This document shows, piece after piece, positions 1 through 7,107 of a stretch of 23,427 nucleotides of DNA. Position 1 is the stretch's first letter; each line of letters begins with the position of its first letter. Source of the stretch: a virus. The notes below the pieces were generated by a model. It was given only the letters and a program-made list of their open reading frames with translations. It did no database searches and was not told the DNA's origin. The stretch is from positions 1 through 23,427 of IMG/VR virus record IMGVR_UViG_3300046680_000197, one strand, 5' to 3'. The translations under genes were made by a program, and so were the position numbers.

Positions 1-66
1 CCCGCCGGGCCCCATGCCCATCGAGCTGTTGATCTGGTCGGCGCTCATGCTGCCGAAGTCGGCCAT
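1..66 (-). CDS. Partial CDS, N-terminus of a small protein after the endolysin
   Basis: Only the first 22 codons are in the window. The ATG at 66 follows a strong Shine-Dalgarno (GGAGGA, about 7 bases upstream) that overlaps the end of the endolysin gene, and the endolysin stop lies 3 bases before the ATG. The visible peptide begins MADFGSMSADQINSSMGMGP and is rich in Gly, Met and Ser. No family can be named. Its place directly after the lysozyme would suit a lysis accessory or another late gene, but that rests on position alone. Confidence 0.6.
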   Translation of the reverse strand, partial: MADFGSMSADQINSSMGMGPGG

Positions 67-69
67 GAT

Positions 70-648
70 CTAGTCCTCCGGTTCGTCGACCGTTTGCGGC
101 ATCGGGTGCTGCGGCGGTCTGGGGTCGGCCTTGCCGTCATAATTCAAATCGGGGATGTTCTGGAACAGCAGGCTCTCGGAGGCCCGGCGTCGGGTGAGGC
201 CCGAGAGCACCTTGCCGTTGGCTTTATTCCACTTCGGAAACTCGGCGGCAGCGCCGGTGCCGCCTTCGTCCTCGCTCCAGTGTCCGAAGTCGCCCGCGTT
301 GACTTTCTTCAGAAGGGTCGATTTCGAGAGGTTTCCTTCTCCGCAGTTGTACGCGAAGGAGACGAGGGCGTCGAACTGCCAAGGCTGGAGCGCCACTTTG
401 ACAAGCCTTCGTACAGCCTGCTCAAATCCCCCCATATCTTCCATAAACGCCGCATCGCATTGCGCAGCCGTCCATCGTGAGGATGCATCGAATTTGTGTC
501 CTCCATGATGCGTTGATCCCCAGCCAATTGTGAGAACCCCAGCAGGACATGTATAAGCGTGATAATGCTCGCCTTTCTTTTGCAAACATCCCTCAAAGTG
601 TTTGATCAAGTTGGCACCGGCTGGCGTTAGACTGAGATCCTCGTTCAT
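70..648 (-). CDS. Endolysin, phage lysozyme (GH24 family)
   Basis: 192 residues. Hydrolyses the peptidoglycan glycan backbone to release progeny. The GH24 signature is clear near the N-terminus: HFEG (catalytic Glu19), then AYTCPAGVLTIGWG with Cys34 where T4 lysozyme has Asp20 and Thr40 where T4 has Thr26. The E-C-T arrangement is common among phage lysozymes carrying CPAG. The helical core motif FDALVSFAYNCGEGN follows at about residues 93-107. There is no signal peptide or N-terminal anchor, so export should depend on a holin. The ATG overlaps the preceding stop as ATGA. The last 25 residues, rich in Pro and Asp, look like a disordered tail. Family assignment is firm. Confidence 0.93.
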   Translation of the reverse strand: MNEDLSLTPAGANLIKHFEGCLQKKGEHYHAYTCPAGVLTIGWGSTHHGGHKFDASSRWTAAQCDAAFMEDMGGFEQAVRRLVKVALQPWQFDALVSFAYNCGEGNLSKSTLLKKVNAGDFGHWSEDEGGTGAAAEFPKWNKANGKVLSGLTRRRASESLLFQNIPDLNYDGKADPRPPQHPMPQTVDEPED

Positions 649-920
649 GGCTTATCTCCCAACGCTTTAGTCATCACTGTCACGATTCGATCAATTGACT
701 CCTTATTGGTCGCGGTCTTCGACTCCAAAACAGTGAGCCTGCCATCGATTATTTGTAAATGTGGGCTCCCCCTGGTCTCCAAAGTTGTCACACGATTTTC
801 CAAATTAACAGAGTACGCAATTAGAGATGCAGCCCCGACAAGGGTTGCCGTGGCCTGCGCCACCAGGAAATAGACCAGCCCCTGGTTTTCAGAAAACCAT
901 GACCGGACCTTATCGATCAT
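645..920 (-). CDS. Small membrane protein with coiled coil, holin or spanin candidate
   Basis: 91 residues. One hydrophobic segment at about residues 15-39 (GLVYFLVAQATATLVGAASL and onward) follows a short charged N-terminus. After it comes a heptad-like stretch (about 40-85, LENRVTTLETRG to IDRIVTVMTKAL) typical of a coiled coil. It overlaps its neighbours on both sides by ATGA and lies immediately upstream of an endolysin that lacks a signal peptide. This suggests a lysis role such as holin or inner-membrane spanin. A single membrane span does not distinguish these, and no specific family was recognised. A virion assembly factor remains possible. Confidence 0.7.
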   Translation of the reverse strand: MIDKVRSWFSENQGLVYFLVAQATATLVGAASLIAYSVNLENRVTTLETRGSPHLQIIDGRLTVLESKTATNKESIDRIVTVMTKALGDKP

Positions 921-1501
921 AGTGACAAGGAGTAACTGCAGTTCAGTGTGTCGCCGTTCACCACCGCCTTGTCACCAGTTGCAAACGTGCCGGCCGACCA
1001 CAACACGCCGCCGGTGTCGTCCTTGGTGTTGACCGCGCCGGTGCCGAAATGGAGGAACGCGCCTTTGATGGTGCCCGATGAGGTGATCGCAAACGACAGC
1101 GCCGCCGATAGCGACTTGGCGCCGGCCGTGGCCGCCGACCACACCGCGGTCTTGCGGTTGCCGGAATAGGCTGGCGCGTTGGTCCCGCCCGCTTCCAGCC
1201 AACCGGCGTGCGAGGTCATGGTATCGCCCGCCGCCACTGCCGAATAAGAGGTCGACGAGATCAGTCCCATGTAGGGCCCGACCACCGTATAGGCGGTGCC
1301 GGCTAGGAAGGTATCGAGCGCCAGGTTCTTGCCGACCGTGCAGACCACGTTGTCGATCGTGTCGCGCCATTTCAGTTTGCCGTCGGCGCCGATGCATTCG
1401 ATCGTGTAGCGGCCGCGTGCTTCTGCGCGCTCGCCGATGCCGCTGCCGCGGATGATGGATGCGTCGGCGCATTCGCGCGCCTGTGCGCGTTCCTCAGACA
1501 T
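917..1501 (-). CDS. Distal tail / fibre-associated structural protein
   Basis: 194 residues. Start at 1501 is supported by AGGAGAG four bases upstream. The charged N-terminus (about 1-28) is followed by a beta-rich Gly/Ser/Thr/Ala body with WRDTIDNVVCTVGKN, GPYMGLISSTSYSAVAAGDT and GNRKTAVWSAATAGAKSLSA. This recurrent phage tail-tip protein type is often annotated only as hypothetical. It lies between the SPRY-bearing fibre and the lysis genes, where siphophages usually place distal tail proteins. A role as a fibre accessory or adhesin is inferred from context. No enzymatic motif is seen. Confidence 0.75.
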   Translation of the reverse strand: MSEERAQARECADASIIRGSGIGERAEARGRYTIECIGADGKLKWRDTIDNVVCTVGKNLALDTFLAGTAYTVVGPYMGLISSTSYSAVAAGDTMTSHAGWLEAGGTNAPAYSGNRKTAVWSAATAGAKSLSAALSFAITSSGTIKGAFLHFGTGAVNTKDDTGGVLWSAGTFATGDKAVVNGDTLNCSYSLSL

Positions 1502-1524
1502 GGTTCTCTCCTGTTAGGAAGCCG

Positions 1525-3963
1525 TCAGGTCAGGACGACTTTGGGGTCTAAATAAAACGTGCTCGACGCCTTGCCGACGCGCACGCGGGCGTGGATGTAG
1601 CCGGCAAGCTGCGGCGTGATCGTGGTGGTGAGCTTGAACGACGACCAGCCGGCCACACCGCCGCCACCGCCGCCGCCGGTCGCGTCGGGCGCGGCAAATC
1701 CCGACGGCGCCGTGAAGGCAAAGGAGGTCTGGCCAAAGTTGGCCGTCATCACGTCGGTTGACGGGCCGCCGGCGATAAACGCGACATACGGCGTATAGCC
1801 CTGCCGGATGGTAGCAAACACGCCGCCGGCGCCGGTGGCCGGGTTGGCACTGGCATCGTTGTTCCAGTTGCCGCCGTTCTTGCGGAACCAGAGCAACGAA
1901 TTGTCGCCGTCATAGGCCACGCCGATCACGTCGTTGACGGCGACCGCGCCGAGATCCTTGCCGGTCGAGACGCCGTTCGGCGTGTAGATGAGCGACGACG
2001 CCGAGCCCAGGATCACGCCGGTCTTGTTGTTGCCGGATGCTGGCGCCGCCGTGGTCGGATCGGTCGGCGTCATGTAGCCGATGTTGTTGCCGTTCGATGT
2101 CGAGGTCAAAAGCTTGATCTCGAAATACTGCTTCACGCCGAGCTGGCCGACCGCCGGGCCGCCGAAGTCCGAACTGTTGACGCCGGCGATGCTGGTGTTG
2201 CCATGCGTCACAGTCAGGTTGCCGCTCGACAGCGTCACGCTGGTCGGCGCCCCGTCGAAGGTCATGTAGGTCGTGCGCGGCGATGGCTCGTCGCCGGCCC
2301 TCAGCAGCGAAACCCCACTCCAGACCGAAGTATCCGCCGCCACCGGCAGGTTGCCCGCCAGCAGGCTGGCCTTGCTGGTGGTGACGATGCTGCCGAGTGG
2401 AGAACCCGACGCGCCGAGATATTCGACCTCGAGCCAGATCTCGTCATTGAACGGCAGGTAATAGGAGTTCACCGTGCCGTACACCGTCACTGTGACGCTG
2501 GTGCCGGTGACCGCATTCCAGACCGCGTAGGGCTCGGCCTTGAACGGCCGCAGCCATTGCGTATTCGCCGTGCTGACGATCTTGCGGGTTTGCGCCTGGC
2601 CGGTCGGATCGACGGCGCCGCTGGTGCGCACGATCGTGGTCTCGGTGGTCTCGGTGCCCTCGTACTGATAGCGCGCCGACTTGTAGGCCGTGCCGCTCGA
2701 GTCGGAGCGGATCAGTTGAATTGTCTGCCCAAAGGCTGATGGTGTCGGTATCGTCATCGCGGCGTTGAGCTTGCAATCCTTTATCAACCAGTTGCCCATC
2801 TCATTAGAAGCCGCCCCTTTATCGAGACTGCCTGTGAGCTGACTGAGATCGAGCGCTTCCAGGACTATGTTGCTGAAGCGACCGGCGGCTGAAGCACCCA
2901 TAAAACCTGTCGGCACCGACGATCCGCTCGCCAGCACCGGCCCAGTATTCTGCCAGATGAAATTGACGGTCCCTATTTCCAGATATTGCTGAACTGCGGC
3001 AAAGCTGATAGTGCAATTATTCCAGATGACGACGCCGGCATTGGTCGTGTTGACCTGTATGGTTGCCGTGCCGGCCAAAGTCGTCGCAACTTTGAATACG
3101 CAGTTGTCAAAATAATAAAGCGCATTGACCGGCGTCAAAATAATAAAACAGCTACCGGATGTGCCGACTCCCGCGGCCAGCGTAATGCCGTAAACGTAGA
3201 GGCCTCCGGTCGTTGGGGTGATACTCAGGTTTGCCGCAGCGGTCGTCGAAATTGTCGCGGTAGTCCGCAAATCCGTCGCTGCTGGCGGATAACTGCCTGA
3301 GTGGTTGTGGCAAAGGATCCTGCTTACGGATGCTGCGGTCAGAGCGGGCGCGATCGTGACCGCCGTCGCCTGCCCCTCGGCGTGGTTGTCGCCGACATAG
3401 ATCGTATTGCCGGCCGCGAACCAGGTGGCGGCGCAGGCGTTGGCGAGCCGCGCATGCGGCGCCTGGCCGCCGGTGAAGCTGCCGACCGGGCCGAGCGATG
3501 TCCAGGTCGTCGTGCCTTCCGTGGTCGTGGTGCCGGCGGTATCGCTGAACGCCGGCTCGGATGCGCCGAGCGTGCCGGCGGTCGAGCAGATCTGATAACT
3601 CGCGCCGGAATTCCGTTGGATGATGGCGCCGAGCGTGGGCGAACCGGCCGCCTTCTGCGCCGTCCAATTCGGCGTATTGGCGAGGTCGCCGTTCATCGCC
3701 GACGCGCCGGTGCATTCCTGCAAGGTCGCGCCGCCGGATGTATTTTTGGCGCCGCGCGTTACCGTCCACGACGGCTCGGTCGACGAGGTACCGGCAACAA
3801 TACAGATAAAGCATCGCTCCGATCCAACCGCTGGCGTCGTTAACTGACGAATGATCTGCCCGGCGGTATAGGCATGCGAGGCGGCAAACTGGGCAACGGC
3901 ATAATAACCCGTGGTCGATTGATTGCCTGCGTTGCAATAAAAAACCTGATCCGCAAAAGCCAT
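1525..3963 (-). CDS. Large tail fibre/spike with C-terminal SPRY-like domain
   Basis: 812 residues from the ATG at 3963, chosen because GGGGAG lies 7-8 bases upstream; an upstream GTG-type start would add seven residues. The N-terminus holds two short modules of the pattern YxxGxxI...S..P.W (about 20-80 and 90-155), resembling carbohydrate-binding modules common in phage fibres. The middle (about 200-500) is Ser/Thr/Asn-rich with short beta repeats (YYFDNCVFKV, VVIWNNCTISF) suggesting a beta-helix spike. Residues about 575-755 look like a SPRY domain: YFEIKLL, GVAYDGDNSLLWFRKNGGNW and ANFGQTSFAFTAPSGF. A run of seven glycines leads to a short C-terminal module. Probably the receptor-binding fibre. 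The plus-strand endonuclease cassette lies just upstream of its ribosome binding site. Confidence 0.85.
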   Translation of the reverse strand: MAFADQVFYCNAGNQSTTGYYAVAQFAASHAYTAGQIIRQLTTPAVGSERCFICIVAGTSSTEPSWTVTRGAKNTSGGATLQECTGASAMNGDLANTPNWTAQKAAGSPTLGAIIQRNSGASYQICSTAGTLGASEPAFSDTAGTTTTEGTTTWTSLGPVGSFTGGQAPHARLANACAATWFAAGNTIYVGDNHAEGQATAVTIAPALTAASVSRILCHNHSGSYPPAATDLRTTATISTTAAANLSITPTTGGLYVYGITLAAGVGTSGSCFIILTPVNALYYFDNCVFKVATTLAGTATIQVNTTNAGVVIWNNCTISFAAVQQYLEIGTVNFIWQNTGPVLASGSSVPTGFMGASAAGRFSNIVLEALDLSQLTGSLDKGAASNEMGNWLIKDCKLNAAMTIPTPSAFGQTIQLIRSDSSGTAYKSARYQYEGTETTETTIVRTSGAVDPTGQAQTRKIVSTANTQWLRPFKAEPYAVWNAVTGTSVTVTVYGTVNSYYLPFNDEIWLEVEYLGASGSPLGSIVTTSKASLLAGNLPVAADTSVWSGVSLLRAGDEPSPRTTYMTFDGAPTSVTLSSGNLTVTHGNTSIAGVNSSDFGGPAVGQLGVKQYFEIKLLTSTSNGNNIGYMTPTDPTTAAPASGNNKTGVILGSASSLIYTPNGVSTGKDLGAVAVNDVIGVAYDGDNSLLWFRKNGGNWNNDASANPATGAGGVFATIRQGYTPYVAFIAGGPSTDVMTANFGQTSFAFTAPSGFAAPDATGGGGGGGVAGWSSFKLTTTITPQLAGYIHARVRVGKASSTFYLDPKVVLT

Positions 3964-3984
3964 ATCGCTAGCTCCCCAGCACAA

Positions 3985-4063
3985 CCGGCGATATAGTGCG
4001 CGGCGAGGTCAGCGTTGGAAGCGCAGACCCCGCCACTTGACCTCGAACCGCTGGAGCGGAACG
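3985..4063 (+). promoter_or_regulatory. Leader of endonuclease cassette 1, shared with cassette 2
   Basis: The 79 bases before the nuclease ATG align with the 77 bases before the second nuclease at 14113-14189. Identical words are TATAGTGCGC (3992-4001) and GCCACTTGAC (4032-4041), with similar sequence between them. A ribosome binding site GGAGCGGA precedes the ATG at 4064. TATAGT and TTGAC resemble -10 and -35 hexamers but are in the wrong order for one promoter, so no promoter is claimed. It could be a cassette end, a regulatory leader or a remnant of the ancestral insertion site. Confidence 0.55.
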
Positions 4064-4615
4064 ATGCCCAGATACGCAGATATCACAAACATACGCTTTG
4101 GCCGACTCGTTGCCATCCATCCGACCAAGGATAGAAACGGCACAGGCTATGTAATGTGGCAGTGTCGTTGCGATTGCGGAAACGCAAAACTTGCATCCAC
4201 TGCCTGTCTCCAGCGTGGACAGGTGAGTTCCTGCGGTTGCATTCAAGGCAACATCACTCACGGCCATACCAGAAAGGGAAACTTCCACCCTTTGTATTGG
4301 GCTTGGAAAACCATGCGCAGCCGGTGCAATAACCCAAATGTTAGAGGTTATAAACTTTATGGTGGAAGAGGCATTAAGGTTTGCAGCCGCTGGAATAACT
4401 TCGCCAACTTTCTCTCCGATATTCTCGCTACGATTGGCGAACGCCCGCCAGACCATTCCCTTGATAGGATCGAGAACAGCAAAGGGTATTTCCCTGGTAA
4501 TGTCCGCTGGGCTACACGCAGCATACAAATGAAGAACCGCCGCCCCTATAAGCACCGCAAACCAAACAACGCATGGATGCGCAGGCCGCGCACCCATGAT
4601 GGGCGTTTTGCTTGA
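4064..4615 (+). CDS. Zinc-ribbon HNH-like homing endonuclease, copy 1
   Basis: 183 residues from the ATG at 4064, chosen for its GGAGCGGA ribosome binding site and alignment with copy 2; an upstream ATG at 4037 lies inside the shared leader. After ITNIRFGRL comes a cysteine cluster (CRCDCGN at 34-40, SCGC at 56-59) that would bind zinc. Then follow HG, W..MRSRCNNP, YGGRGIKVCSRW, FANFLSD, and HSLDRIENSKGYFPGNVRWA ending in NRR, an arrangement resembling a degenerate HNH/beta-beta-alpha nuclease site. These are typical of free-standing phage homing nucleases. The gene opposes every late gene around it and is richer in A and T, both signs of later insertion. Nuclease activity is inferred. The basic C-terminus may contact DNA. 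Confidence 0.8.
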   Translation: MPRYADITNIRFGRLVAIHPTKDRNGTGYVMWQCRCDCGNAKLASTACLQRGQVSSCGCIQGNITHGHTRKGNFHPLYWAWKTMRSRCNNPNVRGYKLYGGRGIKVCSRWNNFANFLSDILATIGERPPDHSLDRIENSKGYFPGNVRWATRSIQMKNRRPYKHRKPNNAWMRRPRTHDGRFA

Positions 4616-4639
4616 CCAGGTGGTGTCGGCGAAGGCCAA
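4616..4639 (-). pseudogene. Possible remnant 5' end of a tail gene cut by cassette 1
   Basis: Just after the stop of the neighbouring minus-strand gene, the DNA reads TTG-initiated LAFADTTW, preceded 8 bases upstream by GAGGGA. It resembles MAFADQVF, the start of the large fibre gene on the other side of the inserted nuclease. This could be the ribosome binding site and first codons of a gene whose remainder was displaced by the insertion. The frame stays open antisense to the nuclease down to 3968, but that stretch looks like a shadow. The similarity is short, so confidence is low. Confidence 0.25.
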
Positions 4640-4643
4640 GCGA

Positions 4644-5075
4644 TTATCCCTCTATCAAGATCACGGTTGGCTGCACTGGCTTCGGCATGATCGGGCCATC
4701 GAGCGCCAGCACGCCCTCGAAGCGGGAACCGGCGGCCTTGTCGGCATCGAGCGCATCGGCCGCGCTCGCCGCTTCCGCCACCGCGGCAGCGATCGCGGTC
4801 GGCACTGCGCCGGTGAGCAGCACATTGGCAAACGCCGCCTCGTCGACGCGTACCGCATAGGTGAGCCCAGCATTGACGGTGGCGGTAGCGTTCGCCGCCT
4901 CGACCAGGAACTGGCCGAGAAAGGCGTCGAGCCGCTCGCTCGCCGAGGCCGGATTGTCGACCAGCGCGGCAAACACCATGCCGGCATTCGTCGCATCAAC
5001 CGCCGCGGCGCTCTCGGCCACGCCAGCGGCGATCGCCACCCGCCGGCGCAACTGGCTGACGCTGCAGACCAGCAT
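4644..5075 (-). CDS. Small Ala-rich tail-region protein, unknown function
   Basis: 143 residues from the ATG at 5075, which overlaps the preceding stop by one base (TAATG). The protein is very rich in Ala and Val with regular charged residues (AIAAGVAESAAAVDATNAG, VAEAASAADALDADKAAGSR) and ends in a short hydrophobic tail, PVQPTVILIEG. This suggests a helical bundle or beta/helix structural protein, possibly a short trimeric fibre or a chaperone for the neighbouring fibre. No family was recognised. It is the last gene before the junction carrying the first endonuclease cassette. Confidence 0.7.
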   Translation of the reverse strand: MLVCSVSQLRRRVAIAAGVAESAAAVDATNAGMVFAALVDNPASASERLDAFLGQFLVEAANATATVNAGLTYAVRVDEAAFANVLLTGAVPTAIAAAVAEAASAADALDADKAAGSRFEGVLALDGPIMPKPVQPTVILIEG

Positions 5076-5902
5076 TAGGCCACGTCGGCGGAAATCAGCG
5101 GCGGCGGATCGGCAAACGGAATGCCGACCGAAGGAAATGGCCCGGAAACGATCGTGGCACTCCATTCGGGCGGCAGCACTTGAACGCCGCTAAAGTCGGT
5201 TACTGCCGGCGCCTTCGAATAAACCGTGTCCGTCCCGGCTGCGTCCAGCCGGTAGGCGATCAGGTAATAGCCGGTGTAGGTGACCTTGACGTCACCGACA
5301 TAACCCGGATGCGAGGAGGCCAGCGGATAGCACTGCACCATGGCATTCGGCGGCGGCTCCGGGCTGGTGTCGGGATCGCGGTGCTCGCCATGGCGTATTT
5401 TCCATTGCAGGCTGACGCCCGCCGTGAAGGCGCCGGTCGTTATCCCCCAGAGCAAGCCCGGCGGCGCCACCTCCGACGGCAAGTCGGCATTCGTCAGGTT
5501 GACCAGGTAAAGCGCCGGCGCCATCAAATAGGTGCCGGCTTTGGCCTGCGCCAGGCTGGTGTCGATGTCGTCTGCAACGGCGAACACCAGCACATTCAGC
5601 CAGGTGCCGTTGATGTCAAAGGGTACACCATCGGAACCGGACGGAAGGTTTGGCGCCGTCGAGGTGAGAAACACGCCGGCATCGGAATTGACCTGATAGG
5701 CCGAATTCTTGAACGGCGCCGGGTCCGTGCTGTACGAGGGCGTCGTCCACCCGTCCAGAAAGGTTGCCGCATCGCCTTCCGGGCTGAGGGTGAAAACCGG
5801 CTGCGGCACCCAGGGCGAAACTTCCATGAACACCACGATCACGTCGCCGCCGCCCCAGTTCACGTTGACGACGCGCGTCAGCACGTCGGCGGAGAACGTC
5901 AT
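5075..5902 (-). CDS. Distal tail structural protein, unknown family
   Basis: 275 residues. The ATG at 5902 begins immediately upstream of the preceding stop's last codon junction (TGA then ATG). The sequence is beta-rich and Pro/Gly/Asp-rich, with no signal peptide, membrane span or catalytic motif. Segments such as VSPWVPQPVFTLSPEGDAA and GYVGDVKVTYTGYYLIAYRL fit an Ig-like or fibre-type fold. Its place in the run of tail-tip and fibre genes between the baseplate-like protein and the SPRY fibre suggests a virion component. The specific role is unknown. Confidence 0.75.
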   Translation of the reverse strand: MTFSADVLTRVVNVNWGGGDVIVVFMEVSPWVPQPVFTLSPEGDAATFLDGWTTPSYSTDPAPFKNSAYQVNSDAGVFLTSTAPNLPSGSDGVPFDINGTWLNVLVFAVADDIDTSLAQAKAGTYLMAPALYLVNLTNADLPSEVAPPGLLWGITTGAFTAGVSLQWKIRHGEHRDPDTSPEPPPNAMVQCYPLASSHPGYVGDVKVTYTGYYLIAYRLDAAGTDTVYSKAPAVTDFSGVQVLPPEWSATIVSGPFPSVGIPFADPPPLISADVA

Positions 5903-6697
5903 TCAGATGTCCGTGCGCAGGAACGGCAGCGTCACCGACAGGCCGGACGGCGCCGCGTTGTTGGATGCCGTCACCCGCAGTGCATAGACATCGCCCTCGG
6001 CGAAGTCGGTGGTGGCCGGAATGTTGAATGTGCCGGTCTGGCCACCGCCGGCATCAGGCGTGGTGCCCGCGGTGAAAGTGATGGTGCCGATCTGGGTGCG
6101 GTTTTTCTGGATCGCCAGGACGATGTTAGTACCGGCGCCGATGGCGACATCGAGATAGGCATAGGCATGCGCGTTGCCGCTGACCAGCCGCATGGTGCGG
6201 TTGGCAACGGCCTGGAACATCGCCTCGCCGGCCGTCCGCTGCACGCTGCCGGGCACGAAGATGGCGGCGTCGTAATTGACATCGTAGAGCGGCATCCAGA
6301 ACGCATAGAGCGGGTTGCCGCTGCCATCGACGGCGTTCGGGTCAAAGATCGCCGGCAGCGGCGGCGTGGTATGGTCGACCAGCACCTGGAACAGGCCGAG
6401 CGCGCGTTGCGAAACCATATGGCCGCGAGTGTAGGGCGTCGAGTTAGTCCACTGCCCGACATAGATGATGGTGGCGATCGGTAACGGAATGGTCGTCGAC
6501 GTGCCATCCGTGAAATGTACCGTCATGCTGGTGTCGGTATAGGTAATGCTGTCGATGCGCTTGCCTTCGGCCATGGCGGCGTCGAGCACGACGATGCGCT
6601 GATCGACATCGTAGAAATTGCCGTCGACTTGCGCCGCTGAGTTGGGCGTGCCGGTGCCGGTGCCCCAGGCCCCGGTGGTGACGTAAGAGATCGTCAA
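5903..6697 (-). CDS. Tail fibre-type protein with carbohydrate-binding-like module
   Basis: 264 residues using a TTG start at 6697. That start overlaps the preceding TGA as TTGA and has a strong GAGGAG seven bases upstream; longer starts lack a site and would run into the upstream gene. After ISYVTTGAWGTGTGTP comes DAAMAEGKRIDSITYTDTSM and a Thr-rich strand. A module at about 78-140 (YVGQWTNSTPYTRGHMVSQR then LFQVLVDHTTPP) follows the W..TPY..G..V pattern of CBM5/12-like modules found in phage fibres. The C-terminal 100 residues look like a beta-sandwich (FNIPATTDFAEGDVYALRVT). Likely a receptor-contact or fibre-connecting protein, inferred from fold pattern and position. Confidence 0.8.
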   Translation of the reverse strand: MTISYVTTGAWGTGTGTPNSAAQVDGNFYDVDQRIVVLDAAMAEGKRIDSITYTDTSMTVHFTDGTSTTIPLPIATIIYVGQWTNSTPYTRGHMVSQRALGLFQVLVDHTTPPLPAIFDPNAVDGSGNPLYAFWMPLYDVNYDAAIFVPGSVQRTAGEAMFQAVANRTMRLVSGNAHAYAYLDVAIGAGTNIVLAIQKNRTQIGTITFTAGTTPDAGGGQTGTFNIPATTDFAEGDVYALRVTASNNAAPSGLSVTLPFLRTDI

Positions 6698-7107
6698 GTA
6701 TTTCTCCTCGTCATGTCGGTTTCTAGGATCTCGATATTCTCGGCGTCGGGCTGGCCGCCATAAATCATCTTCCACGGGCCGGCGTCGTCGCCGGCCAGCC
6801 GCACCTTCTTGAGCACCTCAACATCGATGAAATTGGAACGGTTGATATCGTCGCCCGCCCTGCCGCTGCTGCCGCCGCCGCCCTTCTGATAAACCCTGAC
6901 CGTATCGTATTGCCGCACCTCTTCCCGCTTCGGGTTTTGATGCGAGACGCTGACGCTGAAGCTGTAACTCTCGCTGACGGTCATCAGGCTGGTGCCGTTG
7001 ATCACCACCATGCCCTGGGTCGGATCGGCCGGCAGTGGCAGCACGCGCGGCACCGCCGGGCGGATATTGGGGAAAACGACCGGGCGAACGACGGTCTCGA
7101 AACCCAT
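6694..7107 (-). CDS. Tail-tip associated protein, unknown family
   Basis: 137 residues from the ATG at 7107, which overlaps the previous stop (TGATG). A GTG one codon upstream is the alternative. The N-terminal third is Pro/Val-rich (VVRPVVFPNIRPAVPRVLPL). The middle has beta-type sequence (GMVVINGTSLMTVSESYSFS) followed by a Gly-rich loop (YQKGGGGSSGRAGDD). The C-terminus contains DVEVLKKVRLAG. There is no membrane segment or enzymatic motif. It lies between the large baseplate-like protein and the fibre-type proteins, so a small structural role at the tail tip is likely. No homologous family was recognised. Confidence 0.75.
   Translation of the reverse strand: MGFETVVRPVVFPNIRPAVPRVLPLPADPTQGMVVINGTSLMTVSESYSFSVSVSHQNPKREEVRQYDTVRVYQKGGGGSSGRAGDDINRSNFIDVEVLKKVRLAGDDAGPWKMIYGGQPDAENIEILETDMTRRNT

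Noticed and set aside
3992-4041. Sigma-70 promoter formed by TATAGT and TTGAC in the nuclease leader
   Set aside because: The hexamers are in reversed order and 35-40 bases apart; neither has a good partner at 16-18 bases.
3968-4639. 223-codon minus-strand open frame across cassette 1
   Set aside because: Its codons are aligned antisense to the nuclease codons, so it stays open because the nuclease lacks TTA, CTA and TCA codons. Only its first few codons may be a relic.
5180-6484. 434-codon plus-strand open frame
   Set aside because: Antisense to two tail genes that have coupled starts and ribosome binding sites; composition is typical of a shadow.
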